DNA of 64,000 nt from Chelydra serpentina. Its lineage: Eukaryota; Chordata; Testudines; Chelydridae. Both the position numbers and the translations under genes were made by a program. Below are positions 10,090-22,430 of the stretch, piece after piece; the first letter of the stretch is position 1, and the number at the start of each line of letters is the position of its first letter. The notes below the pieces were generated by a model that had not been told where the DNA came from, did not search any database, and saw only the letters and a program-made list of their open reading frames with translations. The DNA lies in NCBI GenBank assembly GCA_037349315.1, contig JBAIAC010000004.1:40923001-40987000 (forward strand). The letters run 5' to 3'.

Positions 10090-11985
10090 TTGACAATATA
10101 TAACAAATGGAAAAAGGGGAAGTTGATAGCAATGAATATGAATTAGAAGCTAGGAATTGGAGAAGATTTATAAGGAAAGCTAAAGAACACAATGAGACCT
10201 CTATGATGAGTAGAGTTAAGGACAATAAGGGATTTTTTCAAGTATATCAGGATCAAATGAAATCCTAACAATGGTATTGGTTCATTACTAGATGGAAATG
10301 ATAGAACTGTCAATACAAAAAAGACAGACATGTTCAATAAATACTTCTGATTTGCATTTGGGAAAAAGCCAGATGATGATGTACAGTATCATAGGATGAT
10401 GAAATACTCTCCATTGGACCATTAACTAAGGAGGATGTGAAACAGCAGCTGCTGTTAGACATTTTTAAATCAGCAGGTCTATATAACTTGCACCCAAGAG
10501 TTTTAAAAGAGCTGGCTGAGGAGTATTCTGGAGCTTTTATGTTGTTTTTTAAATAAATCTTGGAACACATAAGAAAATTCCAGAGGACTGGAAGAAAATT
10601 AATTTTGTGCCAATATTTAAAAAGGGTAAACAGGATGACCTGGATAGACTTGTCAGCCTGATATTAATCTCAGGCAAAATAATGGAACATCTGGTAGAGA
10701 CTTGATTAATAAATAATTAAAGGAGGGTAATATAATTAATGCCCATCAACATGGGTTTGTGGAAAAATAGCTCTTGTTAAACTAACTTGATATAACTTTT
10801 TGATGAGATTACAAGTTTGGTTGATAAAGGCAATAGTGTTGATGTTAGACTTCTTTAAGGCATTTGACTTGGTATGGCACACCATTTTGTTTAAAAACTA
10901 GAACAATACAAAATGAACATGGAACATATTAAATGGATGAAAACTGGATAACTGATAGATTTCAAAACATATTTGTGAAGTGGGAATCATCACTGAGCAG
11001 GTATGTTTCCAGTGGGTTCCTGCAGGGATTGGTTCTTGGCCCTAAACTATTTAATATTTTTACCAATGACCTTGAAGAAAACATAAAATCATCACTTATA
11101 AAGTTTGCAGATGTCAAAAGATTGGAAGAGTAGTAAATAATGAAGAGGACAGGTCACTGATACACTGTGACCTGTATTTCAACATGGCCAAATATAACGT
11201 CATTCATCTAGAAACAAAGATTGTAGGCCATACTTCTAGGTTGGGGGACTTTATCCCAGAAAACAATGGATGAAAAAGATTTTAGAATCATGGTAGATAA
11301 ATAAAAGTACATGAGCTTCCAGTGTGACACCTTGGCTAAAAGGCCTGAAGCGATCCCTAGATGCATAAATATCAGAATATCAAGTAGAAGTCGAGAGGTT
11401 ATTTTACCTCTGTATTTGGCACTGATGTGACTGCTACTGGAACACTGTGTCCAGTTATGCTGTCCACAATAGATTTATGTTGAAAAATTGGAGATGGTTT
11501 GGAGAACAGTCACGACAATTATTAAAAGACTGGAAAACATGTCTAATAATGAAAGACTCAAGGAGCTCAATTTATTTAGCTTATCAAATAAATGGCTAAG
11601 GTGTGATGACTTGATTACAGTTTTTAAGTACTTGCTTGGGGAACAGAATTGGATAATAGAGGGCTCTTCAATGTAGCAGACAAAGGTAAAACAATATCCA
11701 GTGGCGGGAAGTAGAAGCTAGAAATATAAGGCAGTTTTTTTTAACAGTGAGGGTAATTAACCATTGGAACAGTTTACCAAGGGTTGTGGTGGATTCTCCA
11801 GTCCTTGAAATTTTTGTATTAAGATTGGATGTTTTTCTAAAAGTTATGCTCTAGTTCAGCCATAGCTACTGGACTTGTACCAGGATTAATATGGGGAAAT
11901 CCTATGGCCTGTGTTATGCAGGAGGTCAAACTAGATTATTACAGTGATCCTTTCTGGTTTTGTACCCTATGAATCTATGAATCTT
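10090..11985 (+). mobile_element. CR1 LINE, 3' two-thirds of ORF2 plus tail
   Basis: Degenerate CR1 reverse transcriptase running to its 3' end. Visible in order: the linker with 'aaagagctggctgaggag' (10507), the L-D-F-F-K-A-F-D block (about 10846-10870, first catalytic Asp region), the Gln-Gly-Leu-Val-Leu-Gly-Pro block (about 11023-11045), then K-F-A-D-V-K (11102-11119) where the usual F-A-D-D-T-K has lost a residue, so the catalytic second Asp is missing. The C-terminal block (11500-11650) and the 3' UTR 'ggttgtggtggattctcc' (11783) follow. It ends with a short ATGAATCTATGAATCT repeat (about 11970-11985), the CR1 hallmark. Dozens of stops; inactive. Confidence 0.85.
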
Positions 11986-13035
11986 TCAGGTAGTGATGGG
12001 CATACATGTTCCTTGCTGGCTTTTCACCAGCAAAGGCAGGCATGGGTCTATCTTGCATAGTGACTTACGTATTTATCAGGGCTTTTTGAGCTTCAGTGGA
12101 TGGGTTGCATGGAGTCAAACTCTGTCAGGGCAGAATCGTGAATAAGGGAGTCTGGGCCAATTTGGAATTTTCTTTCTTGGTGAGTTTCTCTCTGTTTAGT
12201 TTATCGTCTCTGCAAAATAGGATGAGAGCTCCTTGCAGCTATCAGTAATGGGGTCAGAAGTCTGGATGAGGCAGCTGGGACTGATTAATCATTTCACTAT
12301 GGTATGTGGCGGGGCGGGGGTGGGGGTTGTAGATGTGATGATAGTGAACCAGAGAGTTCTTCTTGCTTCCTTTACTATAGTAGTGTGTGGTGTTCAGTTA
12401 TCACTCACTGCTATAATGCTTGCAGGAGATCTGCTTTATTCTGTGTCCAGTTCCAACTGACTGTGCATAACAACTACAAGAGCTTAACAGCATACCGCTC
12501 AGACTCTGTCTGGGAAGCTCTGCCCTTAAAGGCACAGTCCCTAATACCACATAAGGTGGTCCTTGTATAATAGTCTTTGTATGACTGACAGATGGGTTCC
12601 GAGTTGGTTCTATGCTATAGGCATACTAGTCTTCCTGTGTTCTTCATCTGTCAAAGTGCTTCAGTGAACCCTGGAGATCTTTTTGGTCTGTGGAGGGGAA
12701 GAGAACAAGGCATTGATGTTTGTGGTCATCAGATAATTTTAGTGTTCTCCCAGGTTGTTGGCCTTTTGACTTTGTGAGTGAGTGGTTTTCCCTTCAAGAA
12801 TGGACTGAAAACAAACTTTTTCCACAGGACAACCAGCTTTAGTTGTTCATCCCCCTGGTAGAATGGAGCAAAGATTCTGATTTTTGCCTGAATGGGGTGG
12901 TGGTCACAAAAGAAAAGTGAACATTTTTAAGGTCTCTGATAGCCATTCGAGCTGGTGACAGTCTGAGTGAACTCATGGTTTCTGTGTGGGATAGGAGACA
13001 GGGTGCTAACATAGTTATAGCATTGTCTATGTGGA
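11986..13035. other. Unassigned sequence
   Basis: No repeat identified with confidence. A G-rich patch at 12306-12330. A short segment near 12440-12560 ('ctgcccttaaaggcacag') has an LTR-like look but cannot be supported further. Confidence 0.4.
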
Positions 13036-13043
13036 TACTGAAG

Positions 13044-16000
13044 CAGGGCCTGCCCACAACATTTTGGCACCTGAGGCGGGGAACTCAAATGATGCCCCCA
13101 TGCCCTCTCAGTTGGGCCAAAACTTTGAAAGGTCTCAATCCTGCCTTCTTCCTGTTCTACTCCTCTGATGTTACTTCTCCGCTACCTACACCAATAAAGG
13201 AGAACTAACAACTTAAAATGCCTTTTTCAAAAATGTTAAGTAACACTTAACTTTCAAACTCCTGAACAGTGAATGTAACTTTTCTTGTCTGCATTGTAAA
13301 CACTGAATAATCAAAGTGGTGCTTTCCGTGCCTTCTTGGTTGTAAAGATTTGAACTGCTTCCTGAGTGTCCACAGTCTGGGCCAGCTCATGCTCTATTGA
13401 GATGGTGGCAAGGCCGACCAGCCTCTCCTGTGTCATTGTGGAGTGTAGATGTGTTTTTATTAACTTCAGCTTGGAGAAGCTGCGTTCTCCACTGGCAACT
13501 GTTAGAGAAAGTATTAAAAATATGTGCAGAGCAACAAAAGCATTTGGAAAGAGGGTGGTCATCTTATTTGTGCACATATATTCCAGAACAGTCTTTGGAG
13601 TTGATCCTGCTGAAATGTATCTTGAAAGGGCTTTCAGTTCATCACCTAAATCACTCGCATCAATATCGCGCATGTCATCATGTGTCAACACTGTCTCTAG
13701 TGCTCTGCATTGCTGGTGTAGGTCTTTTTCAGGTATAGTGAGGAGTTTTGGAATATCATACAAGGTCAACACCTTGGAGTGTCTTGCTTACAAAATTTAT
13801 TTCAAACAGTATGTCATGCCACAACACTAAGCCACACAAAAATGTGAAGTTATGTATGTTTCTGGTGATTCCATTTTCCTCTGCCACTGTTCTCCCACGA
13901 ACAGTTCCTGTCATAGCATTATCCTCCATAATGGCAACGATGGGACATCTATCTTCCCAATTTGGTGTTTGATAGGCTTTATCGCCTCCACTCGACTTTC
14001 CCATCATGTGGCACTCAGTGGTTTCAGTGTCAGAGAGGATGTCCCCAGATGTTGCTTCAAAATTTGCCAACAATGAGTTGATGCAGAGAAAAATACATAG
14101 ATGCTTCGAATTACATTAAAAAATTCAGCAACCTCACTAGAAGCTGATGCTGCATCACTGACCACCAAGTTCAATGAATGAGAACTGCATGGGACAAAAA
14201 AAACTTGAAGGATTAACTCTCGGATCCGTGTCTACACTCCTCTGTTCTTTCTTCTCATGTTGGCACCATTATCGTAGCCCTGACCTCTCATGTCAGCTAT
14301 TACAATTCCCATATCTTCCAGCTTTTTAAGAAGCACATTTGTCATACCAGCTCCTGTAGTATCATCAATGTCAATACATTCTAGAAAATGCTCTCTGACA
14401 GTCACCATTGGAGGGACATTTTCACTAGGTTCTGTTGTTGTTACAAAACGCACCATTAAAGTCATTTGTTCCGTATGGCTGATGTCAGGTGTGCATTCCA
14501 GAATAACAGAGTAATATCTTGCTGATTTCAGATCTGCCACAATCTTCTGTTTGACTTTTGTTGCCAGTAACTGTATGATCTAATTTTGAATTGTTTTTCC
14601 AAGGTAGTGGTGTGTGTACATTTCTTGGGTGGTGACTCTTCTTAGATGCTCTTGGAGTACAGCATCAAACTCAGCCATCAGCTCCACAATGTTAAGGAAG
14701 TTTCCATTGTTTGGCACATACAGCTGATCTGAAGTGCCATGCAGTGCTAGGTTTTGGGTAGCAAGCATTCTCACAATGGCAATGCGCCTTTTCAGAACAT
14801 TTTGCCAGTAAAGAGACACTGATGCAATCTTCTCTTGATGCTGATCATCTATGGTGGCCTTTAACCTTAGTCTCATCTCAAGCTCTTTCCACCTATGGAA
14901 TGCTCTCTGGTGATTTGCTGCCTTCTCATGGCATGCCAGATTTCTAGCCAGATTTTTCCAGTCCGTTGTTCCTGTAGAACCCAATGTGGCTGCAACATTA
15001 GATTGGAAGAGTTTTCAACAAAAACAGTATGCAGCATTCTGGATTTTTGAGTACATAAACCATGGCCTCTCCACTTTGTCACCATGGGGGATTTCACGCC
15101 AGTAATGTGTTGGATGGAAACTTCTATTTTCATTGTCTTTGGGGAACATGAAGTTTTTCACTTGCTGTGGCCCATGCAGTACAAGGAAGTCCTTCAGGCT
15201 ACTGCTCAAGTGGGTCCACAGTCCTGGATCATCTAGACTTAAGGAATTAAACTCAGCAGCAGCTGTTTCTTGTGCCTCCACCACACTCTTCTCTGATCTA
15301 CACTTTTCTTCAGGAATGTGCATGGTTACATCCATTTGAGATGGAGATATGGATGCTGTAGTAGCTGCCAGGTCACCTGCACTCTGACTAACTGGAAGAT
15401 CAGGCATCTCCTCACCACTCACATCCTCACTGGGGCTGGAAGGCTCACCGTGAACATTTGTGTCTATGTATCTCAGGAGAGCTCCTTACTGCTTAGATAG
15501 AAAAGCTTCCTTTGCTTTCTTTCTTTTTCTGAATGCTGTCCTAGAGGGGCGTTTTCTTCTTTCACTCATGACTGCTGTTCTGTGCCAGCTATAGTGGCTT
15601 TCAACACTCATTTGAAGGGGACAAATAAGCAGGCTAGTAGCAGGGCCTGAGTTGGGGAAGATATCAGCGTCTTAAGGGCCTAACTGGCTCCTACTACTTC
15701 AATTGACTGCTGTTCTCCTCAAGTGTGTTCAGGGAAGCAGCAGGAAACAGGAAGCTCCCGGAGAAGCTGGTGTTAATCAGTCCAGGCTCCTGGGGTGCTA
15801 GAGAGGTACATAAGAGGCTCTTCCTCCTCTTTCTCCCTGCAGCTCCTTCTGCTTTCTGTTATTCCCTCTCAACTTTTCTCCTGCCTGCCTGTTATGTCTC
15901 TTGTGCCCTCCTTCCTCCAGCACAGCACTCCACCATCTCTGTGCATCTAGAGCAGAAAGAATACATATGCACCAGCAGCAGACACAATTTTCTACACTCT

Positions 16001-16079
16001 GGGTCCTAGTGGCGCCCCCCACCCCAGTCTGGCACCTGAGGCGGCCACCTCAGTTCGCCTCATGGTAAGGCCAGCCCTG
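13044..16079 (-). mobile_element. hAT DNA transposon, 3036 bp
   Basis: Ends CAGGGCCTGCC and, on the opposite strand, CAGGGCTGGCC. Flanks TACTGAAG (13036-13043) and TACTGGTG (16080-16087) agree at 6 of 8 positions, so the 8-bp duplication expected for hAT is still visible. The internal gene on the minus strand is a ZMYM1/DUF4371-type hAT transposase with multiple frame breaks. A 14-bp block GGCACCTGAGGCGG occurs in the same orientation near both ends (about 13065 and 16031). Confidence 0.9.
13311..15569 (-). pseudogene. hAT transposase (ZMYM1-like), broken
   Basis: Cut-and-paste transposase relic. The likely start ATG (15569-15567) is followed by a basic Arg/Lys-rich block and an early TAA. 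The reading continues at 15422-15015 with an acidic low-complexity lead, then a D-P-G-L-W...L-V-L-H-G-P zinc-finger (TTF-type) domain region. Next is the K-x-W-x-N-L-A-R block of DUF4371-like domains (15000-14870), then the RNase H-like core: D-I-S-H-T-E-Q (about 14480), M-R-G-Q-G-Y-D-N-G-A-N-M (about 14290-14255), and C-S-S-H-S-L-N-L (about 14190). The C-terminal hAT dimerisation block has A-S-G-E-R-S-F-S-K-L-K (about 13490-13455). Frame changes occur at several places (near 15020, 14860, 14560, 14230, 14075 and 13760). Family identity is secure from the last two motifs. Confidence 0.88.
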
Positions 16080-16204
16080 TACTGGTGTTTTCAGCATCAT
16101 AGGTTGTTTTAGCTCTTCATCTGATAAATCAGAGAGACATTCAAAGGATTTTGTTTACAAAATAAAGGTTAAAAATAAGCATAAAAGAATTTGTTAATAG
16201 GGCA

Positions 16205-16665
16205 GAGGAGATGGAGAAGGTGGAGAGGACTGTTTAGCTTATCAAAATGAAGACTGAAAGGTGGCTTGATTACACTGTGCAAGTACTTTCATGGGGAGAA
16301 AATACTGAGTACTAAAGGGCTCTTTAATCTATCAGAGAAAGGCACAAGAACCAATGGCTAGAAGCTAAAGCTGGACAAATTCAGATTTGAAATAAGGCAC
16401 ATGTTTTTTAAAAGTGAGGGTGATTAACCATTGGAACAAGCTACCAAAGGAAGGAAGTCTCCATTTATGGAGGTTTTCAGATAAAAAATGGATGTCTTCC
16501 TGGAAGTTAGGCTTTGGCCTAGCACAAGTTGTACTTCAGTCAAACAAGTTGTTGAGCTTAATATAGGTGTGACTGGGTGAAATTTAAGGGCCTGTGATAT
16601 ACAGGAGATCAGTCTAGATGGTCCGTTTTGGCTATAAACTCTCTAGGAAACTATGAGGAACAGAA
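16205..16665 (+). mobile_element. CR1 LINE 3' fragment
   Basis: C-terminal coding remnant and 3' UTR of CR1 on the plus strand ('gtgagggtgattaaccattggaac' split motif near 16419, 'ggtccgttttggc' near 16620). It abuts the right target site of the hAT element within about 120 bases. Confidence 0.7.
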
Positions 16666-16785
16666 GGTGATGCAGGGACTGGATGGGAATGGGGGTGGAG
16701 GGGAGGGATGGGTAGAGGATGGAGACATGTAGGGGCCATGGCTAGAGGAAGAGGGTAATGTCTGAGGCTTCCCTACTTCCTGGTG
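16666..16785. repeat. Purine-rich spacer
   Basis: G/A-rich low-complexity DNA (for example 16680-16725); no gene. Confidence 0.6.
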
Positions 16786-17265
16786 TAACACCGACAGACT
16801 CTGGTCATTGGCGGGCAGGATCAAACCTGGGATTTCTAGAGCTTAGTGCATGAGCCTCTGCCGCATGAGCTAAAGCCACATGCCTCTTAGCTCAGGCTGT
16901 AGAGAAGACTCATTAATCTCAAAGTGGTCTCAGTGCCACTAGAGGGGATAGACCACCACACCCAGGAGGTGTGTGGGTTACATACTTCCCTTAGCTGAGG
17001 AAGCTCGTCCCAAGCTTCAGAGACTTCCCAGTTGATATCCCGGGTGCTCCCCCACTTGTAGCAGGTACAGATCCTGGTCATCAGTGGGCGGGATTGAATC
17101 TGGGGCCTGTGGAGCTTAGTGCATGAGCCTCTACTGCATGAGCTAAAAGCCACATGGCTCTTAGCTCAGGCTGTAGAGCAGACTCATTAATCCCTAAGTG
17201 GTCTCAGTGCCACTGGAGGGGACAGAACGCCACGCCCAGGAGGTGTGAGGGTTACACTGGCAATT
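16786..17265. mobile_element. tRNA-derived SINE cluster: two tandem head-to-head pairs
   Basis: Two units of about 272 bp; the shared 'gcttagtgcatgagcctct' starts at 16841 and at 17113. In each, the left part read on minus has a Pol III A-box-like TTTAGCTCATG...AGAGG and a B-box-like GGTTTGATCC (AGATTCAATCC in unit 2). A second A-box-like TTAGCTCAGGCTGTAGAG lies about 10 bases away on the plus strand (16888, 17161). It is followed by a conserved non-tRNA body ('agtggtctcagtgccact', 'cacccaggaggtgtg'). This indicates tRNA-derived SINEs joined head to head, the pair then duplicated. No intact tRNA gene. Confidence 0.65.
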
Positions 17266-17407
17266 CCTAGCTGCTATAACAGCCCCTTTGTGCCACTGGC
17301 AGGAGGCATAATTTAGACCATACAACTTGTGCTGGAAGACCAGTTCAGCATGCTGCCGGCTTGTGGTCAGGGCATTGCATAGCCACCTGAAGCTGCCTTT
17401 CATGGAT

Positions 17408-17632
17408 TCATTGATTTCATGGCCAGAAGGGACCATTGTGATCATCTAGTCTGACCTCCTGTATAACACAGACCATAGAACTTCCCCAAAATATTTCCTA
17501 GAGCAGATCTTTTAGAAAATCATCCAATCTTGATTTGAAAATTGTCAGTGATGGAGAATCCACCATGACCCTTGGTAAGCTGTTCCAAGCTGTTGCTTTG
17601 CACCCCTGTCCTGTGTTGTGTAAAGTGCAACT
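17408..17632 (-). mobile_element. CR1 LINE 3' end
   Basis: Standard CR1 tail seen in reverse: 'aagggaccattgtgatcatctagtctgacctcctg' (in two parts), then 'ccaatcttgatttgaaaa', 'ggagaatccaccatgaccct'. Minus strand. Confidence 0.8.
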
Positions 17633-20600
17633 TAGTCATAGCCAAAGATTTGAGCTTATACATCTGCATCTATAGACCTTCCTGATCAACATCAAGTATA
17701 CAACATTATTCTCAAGAAACAGCAATTACAAATAATCACCAGTTATTAATCATTAGCTGATATTTCTTACTTAACAATATCCTCTAAAAATAAAATATAG
17801 AGATACCAAAATCAATATAATAAAAGCAACCACACTGTTCACAGTTAAGGTTGCTGCAATAAAATCTCAGGTGGAATTTTTAAAAGAACCATTGTGGTTT
17901 TTTTAATAACCACGGGGAAGTGGTATTTTTGCATTACTTCTATATCGGTTTTTGTTTTCACTGAGTTGTTCTTAACAATACCAGCTATACGCTATGTTTT
18001 CAACACAAACTCAAGCATATTTCTGTTTTTAACTTTAATTTTTCCTACACAGTACAACAGGTTGTGAACATTTACCCTGACCTTGCTTCCCTCATTTTTC
18101 TGGCCCTGGCTATGAAATTACAGGGTTTAACATTTGAAAGAACCACTGTGATCATCTAACTTCCCATGTTTACTGAAACATCAACAGTACAGTTGCTGTA
18201 TCTGTTGCAAAGGTAAAGGAAAAAAAGCCTTTGCAAGCACAAGAAGGTGGGGTACAGGTTCTCCAATTACTATTCCTCATCATGGCAGCAACCATAAGCT
18301 ATTAAATCACTGAAACAGCATTGCTAATTTGGTTTCCTCTACATAAACAATCTGTGCTAGGCTTTGAAGATCTGAACTAAAGCCTGGATAGGTTCAAATT
18401 GCAATAATTCAGCTAAAAGCGTAAGGTTAATTAATCTTATATATAAATCAGTGAAACAGAAGTTAATTAAAATGTAAACAATGGGCTGCATTGTCGCTGA
18501 TAGCTTTTGAAAAAGAATCTTTGAAATTCTTTGTGTAATGGATTTTACCTAACTGTTCCTAGCATGGGGTGTGGTTTAGTAAGAGATCACATTACTGAGT
18601 TAGCCCTTCTTTCACTTTTAAAAGGAATATATTTTTTCCTCATCCAAAGCAATGGCAGCTGCACAAACCTCAACTAGTCAAATGCAGTCAGAGCCATGTT
18701 TACTAGTGGGATACTGAGTACTGAGAAGCTGTTAGGCGTGAAAGATTGTGAGAGATGATTGGCCGTCTCTGAAACAAACAAAATGAGATATGTCTGTGAG
18801 TGCTGGAAAGAGAGAAACAGATGATCTGAAAAATAAGAGGGCAGAAAGGATGTCAGTCAGTGCAAAGTGATTAACACCAGGCCAGTTTATACTAGGGACA
18901 GAGGTTCCTTTCATGTGTACAAAGTCTTGGCTTTCAGTAGAATCATGTGAAGTAACAGAAGCCATCCAATTCATCTGCCTGATCCAAAACTCACTGAAGT
19001 TAAAGAAAAGACTCAGTGGGCTTTGGATTGGACCCCATTTGAGGAGCTAGATCAAAGAAGATTTGCCAAAACACTTCAGATAGCTTGTGTTTTTCAGGGT
19101 TAATCTTGTTATTCCTGCTCTTCAGAGAAAATGAAGAAAAGATGTGCCAAAAAGGTGGGGCAAAAATTCTGGAATTTATGAGCCTGAAGGGGGGAGGGGA
19201 AGGAGACTTGCCAAGCTATTTTTCTACGTCAGCGATGAATTATTTAGTAAATGCGTGTCTTCTAAGACAGTATATGCTCAAAACATTCATAAAGGTAACA
19301 TACGCGAAGAAAAAAACATCCACAGTAAAAATAATATATGGCCAAACACAGGTTGACAACAGATTGTATCTTTGGCTCATTTCTTCATGTTACACAAAAT
19401 GCCAGCATATTTTAACCTGGTGCATTGTGTATGTCACCTCATGTAACCTGCTGTACCACACCAAAAGCCACTAGGGTAAACTGAGTGACCACTGTTGCTG
19501 TGCATTACATGGAAAAGTGGGATTTTCAGAAAAACATAACTGGATTCCAGGGACAGTTTTATTCCACAGGCTTTTACTGATTGGTGGGGTTTTGGAGTCA
19601 CGAATAAGAAATCAGCCTTAGGGTTTTGCTGCAACAACAACATATCATTATATCCAGGAAAGGGTAGGTTTTTAGACTTACTTTCTCTATTATACACTGT
19701 CTGACATCATTGTTTGTTTATTTTTCATAGCTCCAATGCACAATGCATGAAGACTATTATTAATAAAGCATTATTATTATCAGTCCATCATCAAAAAGTT
19801 TCACATTTATTCTACAGTGTAGGAAAGAAGGTTAAAAAGTGGATGCGGAGGATTCAGTATCTTCATGGACAAAACATGCATCTCTTCTCTCTCAGACAGG
19901 TTTCCGTGTCGTGTGGCTGCAAGTAACATTTGTGCTCAGCATAACCTCTATGGTCAACACCACATTACGAAACCCCCAAATATAGTATGTGGTGTCTTTG
20001 CTGGGAAAAAGCAAGTGAGCACAACGGCTGACTAACTCCTAGCTGTAGTGTGACTACAAGTGTAACGATTGCTTAGATAAACACACACACAGTGGAGACT
20101 AGTGCTGGGCCAAAGGGGGAGAGTATGATTTACGGCCATTGTATGTGAAATCACGACTCAATTCTACCATGTTCAAGCCCATTCTTGTTTGCTTTCCCAC
20201 AAAACATTTGTGTGCCCAATTTTTGTTTGCGTATGTGTTTGGAAAGGTGCTTTGATTTGTGCATGAACACAAGTGTTTACCCAAGAATGAGCATATTTGT
20301 CCTGAATGTACTAAACATACTGCCTTTGTGTGTTTGGGGCTGGGGTCATCAGAGGCAGGAAAAATATAGGAGAGAGAGAGCAAGCGAGACACCATGATTT
20401 ACAAACTAAATACATATAACGGAGTGATCACTCAGCATGAAATGGCAGTGCTGAGGAAAGGGTGGAGGGCCTATGAAGGAGAATCTCAAGGAGCAGACAT
20501 TTTCCTTGCTTCCTGAGACACTTTGCTCCATACTATGAGGGGGGAAAAATGTTCAAAGTGTTTACTAGATCAGAGGGTCAGCATCCAGGCCCAACTGCCC

Positions 20601-22159
20601 TGGGGACCACCTCTACACATGGCACAGGGCCTTCTGGGTGCCCACTGAAGGACTGCTAAGGAGGGGGTAAGTTATCACTCCTCCCCACCTTCAGGTAGAA
20701 ATGGGGGGAGTTTATCCTTTTCACTGAGAAATATGACATACCATGGTATTTCTTCTTCTGAGGGAGAAGTTGATGGTAGCACTGTGTCAGTTACTCTTCA
20801 GGAAAAGGAGGAAGAGCATGAGAATCACTGCAGGGAAAAATTCAGGAAACACTGATGCAGTAGGATTACACATGTGCATACGTGATTGCAAGTGGGAGCC
20901 CTTATATTGTGAGTTCTTTTGGCAGGAACTCTTCCTTGCATCTTGTTAACTTCTGAGCACATCAAAGGTGCTTGATATTTAGCATTTCTGTTAATTGTTT
21001 CTTTGTATGCATGCAAGATTTGCAAATTGTTGTGTGCAAACAGACCCAATTTCAATATTTTAAAGTATTCCCTGCTTGTATTTGTTTTAGATATTTTACT
21101 GTATGTATGTCCTGTGGTGGGAAATCACTGTGTGCTATTATTCTACTGAACATTGGCATTCTGCTGTGGAAAAGGGCAGCATAGTTGCTTAAGGTGAAAG
21201 CCCAGGCAAAGCTGGGCCTGGTGGGAAGGAGGAGTTAGCTTACTCAAGGAAAAAACAAAGGGTTGTAACCTCCTGTAAAAATGGAGATGATGGAGGAGCA
21301 TTCTCGTTCTAGGTGATCTGTCAGATAGTTCTCTAATTAAATTTATGTGCCTTAGTTTAAGTGGTTGATACAGTTCTCCTCAACCTGAAAGAATGTATTT
21401 CTTTAGTAAATGAATTTTTGCTCAACCCTCCAATTCCCCCCCCACTGGGCAGTCAATGAAGTTATTTATAGCACTCAAATATTTGTGAAAAATAATACAG
21501 AGAAATAGAATTCACTTTCTGATGGGCTGAAGTATTTGTGAAGAATGTTTCTCACTCTTTGCCTAACCCTTAACCTTGTGCCCACAGAATTTACACCTTG
21601 ACAAGTCAGGTAATGAGAAGGAAAAGTGAAAGTGAAAGAGAAACCACCCATAAGTCTGGGGTTCAAATACATGGAGACAAAAGGGTGCTCAAAGCCAGAG
21701 CTCAGTAAGTGATGAGAATATTGCTGAAGCCACTACTCTAATGATAGTGAAGATGGCTAAAGAGCTTTCCAGATGCATGATGACCCCCATGTACTAGAAT
21801 GAATCTGCTTTCCCAGCCAGCCCCAAAACAAGAAAAAGCAGTGCCTCCATGCAAACTTCTTTTATAGCTCCTCCACTGACAGAGTAATTTGCTCCAGCTG
21901 AACTCAGCCACATTCCCCTTTCAGCTGAGTTCTCTAGCAATCTCTGTAATGAGCCATTCTGCTGAGGGGGAAAGTTACCCCTATCTCTGCTAATCACTGA
22001 CTCAGGTTTATATAGGGCATCACTACACATTCTAATTAATATGTAATTGACACAGGAAAGTTCGTCATGGAACTGAAGGCCTGTGGTGAATGCCTTACAT
22101 CGAACACAGGACTAGAGTGAGCTCATCTTTACATAGATCCAGCTTGAAAAACTTCCTTT
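17633..22159. other. Long stretch with little recognisable content
   Basis: About 4.5 kb, AT-rich. I find no convincing gene: the longest open stretch (19085-19474, plus) has no motif. Possible LTR-like features at 21794-22030 are listed separately. No clear LINE or SINE could be named. Confidence 0.5.
21794..22030 (-). promoter_or_regulatory. Two TATA-like boxes, possible old LTR
   Basis: On the minus strand there are two TATA-like boxes about 140 bases apart: CTATATAAACC (about 22008-22018) and GCTATAAAAG (about 21858-21868). The second is followed by a GTTTTGGGGCTGGCTGGG-type stretch often seen in LTR leader regions. No LTR ends or target duplication were found. Confidence 0.3.
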
Positions 22160-22186
22160 AATAACAACAACAATAATAATAATTAA
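22160..22186. repeat. (AAC)n/(AAT)n microsatellite
   Basis: Short run of AAC then AAT units. Confidence 0.8.
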
Positions 22187-22430
22187 TACCAAACTCTAAT
22201 ATATCACATAACACATGCCCACTCCTACACTAATTTAAGCCTGTTCAGAGACCCTGCTTTACTTAAAAGAAAACTGCTGTGATTAGTTATAATACTTTAG
22301 ATAGCTAAAGACATATTTGATAAATAAGAACACAGTTTAGCCCTCTTAAAGGGATTAGCTGCTCACCACAAAATTTTAAACTGTCAGCTCCTAAAGAGAA
22401 CTTGACCACATGGGATATATTTACTTAGGT

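Noticed and set aside
13366..13830. 154- and 113-codon open stretches on plus
   Set aside because: Shadows antisense to the hAT dimerisation domain, which is clearly encoded on minus.
16786..17265. tRNA genes
   Set aside because: A- and B-box-like blocks are present, but the cloverleaf stems do not pair properly and the units are repeated with SINE bodies.
19085..19474. 129-codon open stretch (plus)
   Set aside because: Hydrophobic start but no domain, overlapped by another frame, no codon bias or neighbour evidence; too weak to call a gene.
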